Shown piece by piece: positions 35,026-43,144 of a DNA stretch of 64,000 nt. Position 1 is the first letter of the stretch. Each line of letters opens with the position of its first letter. Origin of the DNA: JBCBKP01 sp038521625 (GTDB lineage: Bacteria; Planctomycetota; Phycisphaerae; Phycisphaerales; UBA1924); NCBI GenBank assembly GCA_038521625.1, contig JBCBKP010000011.1, forward strand, positions 1-64,000, in the 5' to 3' direction. The position numbers and the translations under genes were made by a program. The notes beneath the pieces are model-generated. The model made no database searches. It was not told the DNA's origin and saw only the letters and a program-made list of their open reading frames with translations.

Positions 35026-35568
35026 ATGGCGGCGAAGACGACGATGATCGGGCGGGTCGCGATGGGCTTGGTCGCGGGTGCCGCGGTTGTGCTCGGCGGC
35101 TGCGGGGCAGAGCGGTACACGATCGATGTGGGGCTGAGCGATTCGCTCTATGACGCGGGGCAGCAGCGCGTGCGGATCCTGCACACGGTCTACTTCATTT
35201 CGACGCGGGATGGTCTCGAGGACCAGGTGCTGAACGACCTGAACGGCCAGAAGAGCTTCTTCGACCCGACCAGCGATCTGCGCCGGCGTGTCGAGCGGCT
35301 CGCCGACGAGTCGGAGTCCTCGATCGAGCGGATCACGTTCGCCCAGGGTTCGTCGGCGCGGCTGCGGACGCTCGAGCGGGGCGCGGACATCTGGAGCCGC
35401 TGGGGCGACCGCGAGCGGATCCTGGTGGTCGCGGTGCCGCCGCTGGGCCTGGAGCGGAGCGGGGTGTGGCACCAGATGATCGTGCGCGGTGACGAGCGCT
35501 GGGGCAGCCGAATCGAGCTGTTGATCGACCGGCAGGACGGCCTGCGGGTGCTGCCGACGGGCGGCTGA
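35026..35568 (+). CDS. Lipoprotein at the TssJ position
   Basis: Product of 180 residues, beginning MAAKTTMIGRVAMGLVAGAAVVLGGC with lipobox LGGC (Cys26). After lipidation it would face the periplasm. The body (RYTIDVGLSDSLYDAGQQ, then strands) is about the size of TssJ, the T6SS outer-membrane lipoprotein that holds TssM, but none of the TssJ signature segments are clear. The position, next to T6SS genes and ahead of tssK-tssL-tssM, makes a TssJ analogue the best guess, not a firm call. ATG 35026 has GACGGGGG upstream; a TAGACT hexamer lies at 34971. Confidence 0.65.
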   Translation: MAAKTTMIGRVAMGLVAGAAVVLGGCGAERYTIDVGLSDSLYDAGQQRVRILHTVYFISTRDGLEDQVLNDLNGQKSFFDPTSDLRRRVERLADESESSIERITFAQGSSARLRTLERGADIWSRWGDRERILVVAVPPLGLERSGVWHQMIVRGDERWGSRIELLIDRQDGLRVLPTGG

Positions 35569-35586
35569 CGCGCGGGGACCGGTCCG

Positions 35587-38500
35587 ATGCCCGAGGTGGG
35601 CGGTTATGAGCTGAAGCGTCCGCTCTCGGGCAGCCGCGGCCTGGTCCGCGGCTGGCTCGCGTCCGGCCCGGGTGGCGAGGTGTTCGTGCGCGCCGCCGAC
35701 GAGCACGCCGCGATGGCGGCGGCGTTCGCGGGCGATCTCGAGCGGGCTCGCGAGGAGATGAAGTCGGAGGCCGCGCTCGCGGCGTCGCTGGCGTCCCGGA
35801 CGGACCGCGTGCTGGCCCCGCTCGAGGTGCGGGCGGACGCCGAGCTGCCGTACGTCGTGTACCCGCTGGCCGAGGCGTTCCGCACGCGGGTCCTGGGTGA
35901 CACGATCGGCCCGGCGCTCGCGGCGGTCGCGGAGGGCGTCGGCGGGTTCATCGATGACACGGGTCGCCCGCACGGTGACGTGCGTCGCGCCAACGTGCTC
36001 TTCCGCGGCGATCGCGCGGTGCTCGCGGACGCGCTCGAGACGCCGGGCACGGAGGACGACGACCGGGCGGGATTCGCGTCGATCCTGACCTCGACGGTTC
36101 TCGGGCTGGAGGATGAGGAGACGGCGAACGGGCTGTGGGAACGGCCCGACCGCTGGAAGAAGGCGCGGCCGGGCTCCGCGGCGTTCCGCGAGATCGCGGC
36201 CGGCGTCGCTTCGGGCGAGCTGGGATGGGGTGCGGCGGCGGCGCGGCTCCGGGCGGTTAATGAGAGCCGGTCGAACCCGACTCTACCGATCGCGATCGCG
36301 GCATCCGTGCTGGTGCTGCTCGGCGTGACGGGTGGTCTGCTGCTGCGCGGCGGGTCCCCTGAGCGTCCGGAGATCGTGTTCGTCTCGGAGGAGCTGACGC
36401 CCGACGCGTGGCGGCGTTTGTGCGTCTGGCACCGGCGGCTCGGGCAGCTGCCGCAGCGTGCGGCGAGTTCACCCTTCTTCGCCGAAGAGCTCGCGTTGGT
36501 GCACGAGCAGCGTCCGTGGCCGTCCTACGGGTCGCGGAGCTATGCGCAGATCGTCGCCGTAGAGCAGGCCGAGCTCGGGGTCGTTGGCGAGTCGAAGTGG
36601 TTCGAGATGCAGCGGGCGCGTGCGGCGCTGCAGCAGGCGGTCCGGGCTTGGGAGCCGTTCGCGGACGCTGTGGCGTTGCGCGCGGCCCTGGCCGAGCTCG
36701 GCTACACGCCGGCCTCGGGGGCCGACGACCTCGTCGTCGCGATCGGGGCCCTCGAGCGGCTGCTTCTGCTCGGAGACGGCGTCGATGAGGCGGGTGCGAC
36801 GATCGAGGACGCCGCGACGGTTCCGATCGGGGACGCGAACGAGGTGCTCGGCTGGTTCGGGTCGATCGAGAGCGGTGGGAGCGGGCTGCGGACGAGGCTC
36901 GAGTCCGCGGTCGTGTCGCTCGGCTCGTCGCGTGCGGGGGTGGCGGAGGTCGTGGCGGGCGCGGAGCCGGCGGTTGGGGTCGAGGCTGTCGGCGGCTGGA
37001 TCGACGCTGGGCTCTCGGTGCAGATGGCGCGGGCCTCGAGCGCCGAGGTCGCGGTCGCGGTCGTCGAGCGTGGCGCCGAGGACGCGGCGCTCATCGCCGA
37101 GGCTTTGCGACGCGATACGTTCAGCCGGGCGGCGCTCGCCGAGAACGCGTCGTGGGTCTCGCTGGTCGCGGAGTTGGCGGGAGACCGCTCCGCGGGCCTG
37201 CTGCGCGGGCTGGCGGTGCTTCTCGAGCGGGACGCGGCGTCGCTCTTCTTCGAGCCGGACGCGGACGGCACGATTCCGAGCGATCCGCGGGCGGCGGGGG
37301 CGGGCTGGAACGTCGAGGCGTCCGCGCTCGCTTCGGAGATCGAGCGGAAGCTGGGGCGAGCCGAGGGCGAAGTCTCGGCGCGGCGGCGCGGCGAGCTGGC
37401 CGCGGCGAGCGGGGAGTTCGCCGAGGTCCGGGCGCGGCTCGGCGCTTTCCTGGCGGAGGACACGGCGTGGACGCCGGCCCGGGTGGCTCCGGTGCGTGAG
37501 CGGGCTGCGTCGCTCCGCTCGGAGCTCCGCTCGCTCGATTCGCGCGTGCTGGCGTTGCTGTTCACCGAGGACCAGCTGCGAACGCTGATCGCCGAGGAGC
37601 GTGGGCGTTCGTGGGGGCTCGAGGGCGTCGGGGCCGCGTACCGCGGTCTGCTGGGCTCGATCGAGGGCGGCGCTGTTGGCGGCGGGACGAGCGCGGCGGA
37701 GCGGCGCGATCTGATCGAGGACGCGCGCGGCTGGCTGGTCGAGCTCGAGCGGGCGCTCGCGAGACGTCCCGTCGGGCTGCCGGGTTCGTTCGAAGCGGGC
37801 GAGGTCGCGGCCGCGCTCGACACGGCGGCGGCGGGCCTCGCGGGCGAGCTCGCGCGGGAGACGCTCGACGGGGGCGCGGTGCGGGCGGAGCGGTTCGATC
37901 GTCTCCTGGCGGGTGTGGACGGGGTCTTCGAGTCCGCGCGTGAGTTGGAGTCGATCGTCGAGTCGGCGGAGCGGCCCGAGATGGACACGCTGCGTGGGCG
38001 CGTGAGCGGTCTCACGGCGGCGCTCGAGCGTCTCGGCGGGGGGAGCGCGGGGGATCCCGGGGCCGTGCTCGGAGACCAGTCGTCTGGTGTGCTCATCGAC
38101 GCCGGGCGCATCGAGGCGGCGCTGCTCGCCGATGTCCGGTCGGAGCTCGTGCTCGCCGATCGGATCACGCCGGCGCTGGCGGCGACCCTGGCGGCGCGGC
38201 TGGGCGAGCGCGAGGGATGGCGGAGGCCTTCGTCGTCCGAGGTCGAGGCCGCGCTGGCGGTCGAGGCCGGGCTGCTCGACCGGGTGGCGTCATCAGAGTC
38301 CGGGCGCGCGCTCGAGGGCGCGATCGGGCGGGCGCGTCGGCTCGGGGGCGTGCTCGGGCTCGAGGCGGTTTCGGCGGATGGCCGGCTGCTGCTGGATGTG
38401 ATCGATCGGATCGGAGCGGGGGCGTCGCCGTGGGCCGAGGCGCTCGTCGATCCGGACGTGCTGGAGCGCGAGGCCGCTTCGACGCCCCGATTGGAGCTGG

Positions 38501-40002
38501 CGGTGGCGCTCTCGGAGGTTCGCCGGCTGGGCGGTCTGTACCAGCGCGGCGACGGGCCCGAGGACTTCGGCGGGTTCGAGGGGGCGATCGCTCGGATGGA
38601 GCGCGCGGCGCGGTCGGCGGAGGCCGAGGGGCTCGGTGCCGCGGCGTCGGAGGCTCGCGAGGTGCTCTCGGGCGCGAAGGACGCGGGGCGCCCGCTCGAT
38701 GAGATCGGTCCGGCGCGTGCCGGGTGGCGGATGTCGGCGAGCGCTCCGGACGAATCGTGGGTCGAGTACTCGTCGCCGCGCTCGTGGGCCGGCGATCCGA
38801 CGACGCTGCGCTTCGTGCGGGTCGAGAGCGCGCCGGATTGGCCGCTGCGTGCCGAGCGTCTGGAGGGCGGGTACAGGCTCGACGAGACCGGTCGCGGCTC
38901 GATCGATCTGCTCGCGCGGCTCGGCGAGTCGGGCGATGTCTATCTGCTCGACTCGGAGGTCTCGATCGGGCTGGCGGGCGCCGCGTACGAGACCGGGGGT
39001 ATCGCGCGGGCGATGATCGGGCGGGTCCCGATCGACATCGCCGACCCGACGGATGACGAGGGGCTGCGGCTCTGGAGCGAGCAGGCGGACCAGATTCTGG
39101 CGGGGCGTGCCGTGCTGCAGGGGTTCTTCGATAACCCGGAACGCGCGTATGTGGCGCGCGCGCCCGGCGACCCGGCGCCCGGTCCCGAGCACCCGATGCA
39201 GCGGGTCAGGCCGCACGAGGCGCTGGCGATCGCGGTCTCGCTCGGTTGTCGGCTGCCGACCGTCTGGGAGTTTCTGGCGGCGGTGCGCGAGTTCGGCGAC
39301 GCTTCGCCGAATCTCGGCGATCGCGTCTTGGCGGAGACACAGCAGCAGATCGCGGCGCTGCGGCCGCCCGGGCAACTGGATTCGCGGGCGTGGAGCGGGA
39401 GCTGGGCGGCGTTCGACCCTCGGGTGACAGGAGTTGTTGGGGGGGATCGCCTGCCCGATCCGGGGCTGTTCGGGCGCGAGGCCGACGGGACGATCTATTT
39501 CAGGCCGGTCCGGCGGGGTGGTCCGGGTGATCTGATCGGGAACGTCGCGGAGTGGGTCTCCGCGTGGGATGTGGCGCTCATCGAGGAACGGTTCTCGGAG
39601 TTCGACGTCGGCGCGGGTCGTCGGGACGGCGCGTCGCTCGTCGCGCTGCTCACACCCGGGCTGATGGAGGGGCTGGGGTTCCGCGAGATCCGTCCGAACT
39701 TCGGGCGTTCGCGGTTCGGGTACGGCGAGCTACTGCTCGTCGCGGGCGGGTCGGGGCTGATGCCGCTGGGGGGCGACGGCTCTGAGCTGGTCCGGGCGGC
39801 GGCCCACGCGTACGCGCCGAGCGTCGTGGCTGGCCGCGGCGGGGGCGAGGGCGACGTTCCGTTCAGCGATGTCGGATTCCGGCTGGCGTTTTCGTCTTCC
39901 GGATCTGGCCCGCGGGTGGCGGGGCGTGAGTTGGTGCGCGCGATCGACGCTGCGGAGTTGCGGCTGGCGTTCGGGGTCGGGGCGAGCCCCGACGGGGGCT
40001 GA
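35587..40002 (+). CDS. Degenerate kinase - membrane - FGE (TagR-like) fusion protein
   Basis: Product of 1471 residues. Residues about 5-230 are a Ser/Thr kinase-like domain with HGDVRRANVLF (129-139, cf. HxDLKxxN), but the VAIK lysine is Arg35, the Gly-loop is poor, and the DFG motif is replaced by LADA (Asp148 possible). One membrane helix follows at about 235-253. About 260-1180 is a long Ala/Glu/Arg-rich helical periplasmic region. About 1190-1440 resembles the formylglycine-generating enzyme (FGE/sulfatase-modifying) fold: CRLPTVWEFLAAVREF, GNVAEWVSAWD (about 1318) and the closing DVGFRLAF. In Pseudomonas T6SS the kinase PpkA and the FGE-like TagR are separate; here they are one chain. 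Its gene lies 18 bp after the lipoprotein gene. Confidence 0.8.
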   Translation: MPEVGGYELKRPLSGSRGLVRGWLASGPGGEVFVRAADEHAAMAAAFAGDLERAREEMKSEAALAASLASRTDRVLAPLEVRADAELPYVVYPLAEAFRTRVLGDTIGPALAAVAEGVGGFIDDTGRPHGDVRRANVLFRGDRAVLADALETPGTEDDDRAGFASILTSTVLGLEDEETANGLWERPDRWKKARPGSAAFREIAAGVASGELGWGAAAARLRAVNESRSNPTLPIAIAASVLVLLGVTGGLLLRGGSPERPEIVFVSEELTPDAWRRLCVWHRRLGQLPQRAASSPFFAEELALVHEQRPWPSYGSRSYAQIVAVEQAELGVVGESKWFEMQRARAALQQAVRAWEPFADAVALRAALAELGYTPASGADDLVVAIGALERLLLLGDGVDEAGATIEDAATVPIGDANEVLGWFGSIESGGSGLRTRLESAVVSLGSSRAGVAEVVAGAEPAVGVEAVGGWIDAGLSVQMARASSAEVAVAVVERGAEDAALIAEALRRDTFSRAALAENASWVSLVAELAGDRSAGLLRGLAVLLERDAASLFFEPDADGTIPSDPRAAGAGWNVEASALASEIERKLGRAEGEVSARRRGELAAASGEFAEVRARLGAFLAEDTAWTPARVAPVRERAASLRSELRSLDSRVLALLFTEDQLRTLIAEERGRSWGLEGVGAAYRGLLGSIEGGAVGGGTSAAERRDLIEDARGWLVELERALARRPVGLPGSFEAGEVAAALDTAAAGLAGELARETLDGGAVRAERFDRLLAGVDGVFESARELESIVESAERPEMDTLRGRVSGLTAALERLGGGSAGDPGAVLGDQSSGVLIDAGRIEAALLADVRSELVLADRITPALAATLAARLGEREGWRRPSSSEVEAALAVEAGLLDRVASSESGRALEGAIGRARRLGGVLGLEAVSADGRLLLDVIDRIGAGASPWAEALVDPDVLEREAASTPRLELAVALSEVRRLGGLYQRGDGPEDFGGFEGAIARMERAARSAEAEGLGAAASEAREVLSGAKDAGRPLDEIGPARAGWRMSASAPDESWVEYSSPRSWAGDPTTLRFVRVESAPDWPLRAERLEGGYRLDETGRGSIDLLARLGESGDVYLLDSEVSIGLAGAAYETGGIARAMIGRVPIDIADPTDDEGLRLWSEQADQILAGRAVLQGFFDNPERAYVARAPGDPAPGPEHPMQRVRPHEALAIAVSLGCRLPTVWEFLAAVREFGDASPNLGDRVLAETQQQIAALRPPGQLDSRAWSGSWAAFDPRVTGVVGGDRLPDPGLFGREADGTIYFRPVRRGGPGDLIGNVAEWVSAWDVALIEERFSEFDVGAGRRDGASLVALLTPGLMEGLGFREIRPNFGRSRFGYGELLLVAGGSGLMPLGGDGSELVRAAAHAYAPSVVAGRGGGEGDVPFSDVGFRLAFSSSGSGPRVAGRELVRAIDAAELRLAFGVGASPDGG

Positions 40003-40086
40003 TCGGGTGCGGCGGGGTATGTTCCGCTAGATTGGCGGCTTGGCCGTGTTGGGCCGCATCGGGATGAGTTGGCACGGAGGTCGTGG

Positions 40087-41025
40087 ATGTCGTCGGAGGG
40101 CACAGCGGGCGCGGGGGGCGGGCCGGACGCGCGTGCGCTGGCGGACCTCCTGATGGGCGTGCAGTCGAGCGCGGTGGGCAAGCCGGCGGGCGAGCGTCGC
40201 GAGCTGCTCTCGACCGAGCTGCGAGATCATGTCTCCGGGCTGTCGTCCGAGGAGCGGTCCTCGTTGCTGGCCGAGCTGGTGCTGATGATCTCTCCCGCGG
40301 AGCCGGTCGCGGCGGCTTCGAACGGCTCGGGCGGGATTGCCGGCCCCGCCGACCTGCCATCGGCGGCGAATCAGATGCTCGCGATGTGGGGATCGGCGAG
40401 CGAGGCGGAGCGCGAGGCGGTGACGGGTCGGCTCGCGGGCGAGGGGATCGTCGCGCCGGCCGCGCCGGCCGAGTCTTCGGCCCCGGTCCGCGCGGAGGGG
40501 TCGGGCGCCGGACCGAAGGGCGATCTGTCGGAGCTGCGGAAGTGGCTTGGGCTGGGCGAGGGCGATCGGATCTCGGCGGACAAGGTCGAGGAGCTGGCGG
40601 AGATGGCGCTGTGCCGGCTGGTCGGTGGCGTGGAGCCGGTTGCGCGGCAGCTGGTGAAGTGGGTGAGCGGCACGGAGGGGCCGCCGCTCTCGGCGGCGGT
40701 GGCGGAGTATCTGTCGACGGGTGATCCGAAGGCGGGCGCCCGGCTGGCGGCGCGGCTCGAGGGGACGGCCCGGACGATCGCGACGCTGCTCGTCGGGCTG
40801 CGCGGTGCCGCGGCGACGATGACGCTCTCGTACGGGGAGGTTTTCGCGCCGGATTCGATCCGCGCGACGGTCGGCGCCAAGAAGCGGAACAACCCGAAAG
40901 AGGATGCCCGCTGCTGGGCGCGGTACTGCGAGCTCCACGAGGAGTACACGCACGACAAGGTCGAGAGTCTGATGAACCGCCGGCTCGCGGCGGATCTCGC
41001 GGAGCTTCTCGGCGGGGGTCGATGA
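40087..41025 (+). CDS. TagH (ImpI/VasC) C-terminal-like protein without FHA domain
   Basis: Product of 312 residues starting at ATG 40087, where CGGAGG lies about 7 bases upstream. The N-terminal half is low-complexity, Ala/Ser/Gly-rich. The C-terminal half (about 150-310) resembles the region that follows the FHA domain in TagH: LRKWLGLGEGDRIS, ATLLVGLRGAA, NNPKEDARCWARYCELHEEYTHDKV and a final LMNRRLAADLAELL. No FHA phosphothreonine-binding motif is present. In known systems TagH joins PpkA-dependent control of T6SS assembly. The gene lies 84 bp after the kinase fusion and 27 bp before tssK, and is inferred to belong to the same operon. Confidence 0.7.
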   Translation: MSSEGTAGAGGGPDARALADLLMGVQSSAVGKPAGERRELLSTELRDHVSGLSSEERSSLLAELVLMISPAEPVAAASNGSGGIAGPADLPSAANQMLAMWGSASEAEREAVTGRLAGEGIVAPAAPAESSAPVRAEGSGAGPKGDLSELRKWLGLGEGDRISADKVEELAEMALCRLVGGVEPVARQLVKWVSGTEGPPLSAAVAEYLSTGDPKAGARLAARLEGTARTIATLLVGLRGAAATMTLSYGEVFAPDSIRATVGAKKRNNPKEDARCWARYCELHEEYTHDKVESLMNRRLAADLAELLGGGR

Positions 41026-41052
41026 GGGGCGGGCAGGTCCGCCGGGGGTTCG

Positions 41053-42459
41053 ATGACGCTGTTGCCCGAGGTGCACTGGTCCGAGGGGTTGTTCCTCCGC
41101 CCGCACCATCTCCAGATGATGCAGCGCGGTCTGCGGCAGTCGATCAGCGCCGAGCGGATGCGTTCCAGACCGTTCGCGTACGGCGTGGCCGAGGCCGCGC
41201 TCTCGCGGGAGGCGCTGTCGAACTTCGAGGTCCGGTTCGACGCGTTGCGCGCGGTGCTGCCGTCCGGCGTGGAGATCGATGCGCCGACTCGTGCGAGCGT
41301 GCCGGCGCTGAGCATCAAGGAGGCGATGGAGCAGACGGGCGCGGCCTCGGTGCTGCTCGGCGTCCCGCGGTGGGACCGCGCCAAGCCGAACGCCGAGGGC
41401 GGCGCGGGTCAGCCGGCGTCTGGCGGCTCGCGGCCGACGGCGATGTACCGGGTGTCGCGCCTGCCGGCGACGGACGAGAACACAGGCGTCGACGAGCAGG
41501 AGGTCGACGTGCGGCTGGTCAACGCGGTGCTGCTGCTCGAGGGCGAGCAGGACCCGGGGCTGGAGACGATGCCGCTGCTGCGGGTGAAGTGGTCGGAGCG
41601 GGCGGACCAGCCGGTGCCGGAGCAGGACCCGGGGTACATCCCGCCCTGCCTGAGCGTGGGGGGCTCGGGGAATCTGGAGCGGGAGCTCCGGGGGATCATG
41701 AGCTCGCTGGCCGGAGCGCGCGGCGGACTGCGGGACGAGCTGACGCGCGGCGGGTACGGGGTGGACAAGCTCTCCGGGCGGATCGCGGACCTGCAGTTCC
41801 GGCACACGATCGTGTCGGGTGCGTCGGCGCGGCTGAAGGCGATGCTGGGCGTCGGCGAGCTGACGCCGTTCGAGTTCTACGTCTATCTGTGCGAGATGGT
41901 GGCGGAGCTCGAGGCGCTGGATCCCGAGCGAGAGTCCACGGACCCGCCGGCGTACGACCACGACGACCTGGCGCGGACGTTCCAGCTGCTGCGCGAGCGG
42001 GCGATGATGGCGCTGAACCGCTCGGGTCGCGGGGGCTTCATCCAGCGCAACTTCGAGCAGCGCGCGGGGAACCTGGTGGCGACGCTGGAGTCGGGCGACG
42101 CGCCGCAGGACGCGGAGCTGTACCTGATGGTCGATTCGGCGGCTTCGCTGGACGAGGTGCGTCGCGCGCTGGAGAACCGCAACGCGTTCAAGCTGATCCC
42201 CGGCGGCTGGCTGGGCGACCCGCACAAGCAGATGGTGTTCGGCGTGAAGCTCGTCTACGACCCGCACCCGCCGGAGCTGCTTCCCGCGCCGACGCGGAGC
42301 ATGAGCTACTACCGGCTGGACCGGACCGAGCCGAGCTCGGCGGCGATCTGGCGCGAGATCGACAAGAACCAGGGCGGCTGCGAGATGGCGATCATGCGGG
42401 TGGCGCCGGCGGTGTTCGAGTGCCGGGCGGCGATCTGCCGGGAGGTGCGTGATGGCTGA
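41053..42459 (+). CDS. tssK: T6SS baseplate protein TssK
   Basis: Product of 468 residues, cytoplasmic. TssK links the phage-like baseplate to the TssJLM membrane complex. It opens with LLPEVHWSEGLFLRPHHLQ (about 3-21), the family hallmark WxEGxFLRPHHxQ; the trimer shaft and C-terminal neck domain follow. It is moderately longer than the E. coli protein (about 445). The start ATG 41053 lies 27 bp after the TagH-like gene. The stop overlaps tssL by 8 bases. Confidence 0.93.
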   Translation: MTLLPEVHWSEGLFLRPHHLQMMQRGLRQSISAERMRSRPFAYGVAEAALSREALSNFEVRFDALRAVLPSGVEIDAPTRASVPALSIKEAMEQTGAASVLLGVPRWDRAKPNAEGGAGQPASGGSRPTAMYRVSRLPATDENTGVDEQEVDVRLVNAVLLLEGEQDPGLETMPLLRVKWSERADQPVPEQDPGYIPPCLSVGGSGNLERELRGIMSSLAGARGGLRDELTRGGYGVDKLSGRIADLQFRHTIVSGASARLKAMLGVGELTPFEFYVYLCEMVAELEALDPERESTDPPAYDHDDLARTFQLLRERAMMALNRSGRGGFIQRNFEQRAGNLVATLESGDAPQDAELYLMVDSAASLDEVRRALENRNAFKLIPGGWLGDPHKQMVFGVKLVYDPHPPELLPAPTRSMSYYRLDRTEPSSAAIWREIDKNQGGCEMAIMRVAPAVFECRAAICREVRDG

Positions 42460-43144
42460 GGCCGCGACGCTGCCGGATCTCTGCGAGCCGGTCTTTCAGG
42501 TTGTCTGCCAGGTGAGCTACGCCGCGCGGGACGGGCTCCCGCTCGACGAGGGCGCGGTGCGGATGCAGCTGGAGCGGACGGTCGGGGAGGTGCGTCAGTC
42601 GATCGAGGCGCAGCCCGGGGGGGCGAGCCGTTTCGAGAACGTGCGTCTGCCGCTGCTGTACTTCATCGACTTCCACATGGTGTCCGTGTTCCCGGGCTGG
42701 GCGTGGATGAGCGCCGGCGAGAGCGCGATCGCGCCGGGCTCGCACATGTTCATCCTGATCGACGAGGCGCTGCGGGACCCGTCGGCGGAATCCCGGGAGC
42801 GGCTGCCGGTGCTTTACCGGTGTCTGGCGCTCGGGTTCACGGGCGAGAGCGAGGGCGACCCGGCGCGGATCGCGAACCTGATGCGGGACCTTTTTGCGCG
42901 GATGAGCGAGAAGGCCGACCCGGTGGACCCGTACGCGGACCGCGTGACACCCACGGCGATGAAGCACACGGTGGAGAAGACGCTCGAGCAGCCGGTGGGC
43001 GACCTCGCGGCGCGGTGGCTGCTCGGCCTGGTGGCGTTCGCGCTGGCGGTGGTGGTGATCTACTTCGGCGCGTACACGGCGTTCGTCGGTGACATGACCG
43101 AGGCGTTGCGAGCGATCGTGCGGTCGTCTTCGGGGGGCGCGTGA
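42452..43144 (+). CDS. tssL: T6SS membrane protein TssL (DotU family)
   Basis: Product of 230 residues. The cytoplasmic helical DotU domain occupies about 1-190. A single C-terminal inner-membrane helix (WLLGLVAFALAVVVIYF, about 190-208) is followed by a short tail. Consistent with TssL lacking a peptidoglycan-binding extension. ATG 42452 is 6 bases after GGAGG (42441-42445). The gene overlaps tssK by 8 bases and tssM by 1 to 4 bases, the usual tssK-tssL-tssM order. Forms the membrane complex with TssM and a lipoprotein. Confidence 0.93.
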   Translation: MAEAATLPDLCEPVFQVVCQVSYAARDGLPLDEGAVRMQLERTVGEVRQSIEAQPGGASRFENVRLPLLYFIDFHMVSVFPGWAWMSAGESAIAPGSHMFILIDEALRDPSAESRERLPVLYRCLALGFTGESEGDPARIANLMRDLFARMSEKADPVDPYADRVTPTAMKHTVEKTLEQPVGDLAARWLLGLVAFALAVVVIYFGAYTAFVGDMTEALRAIVRSSSGGA

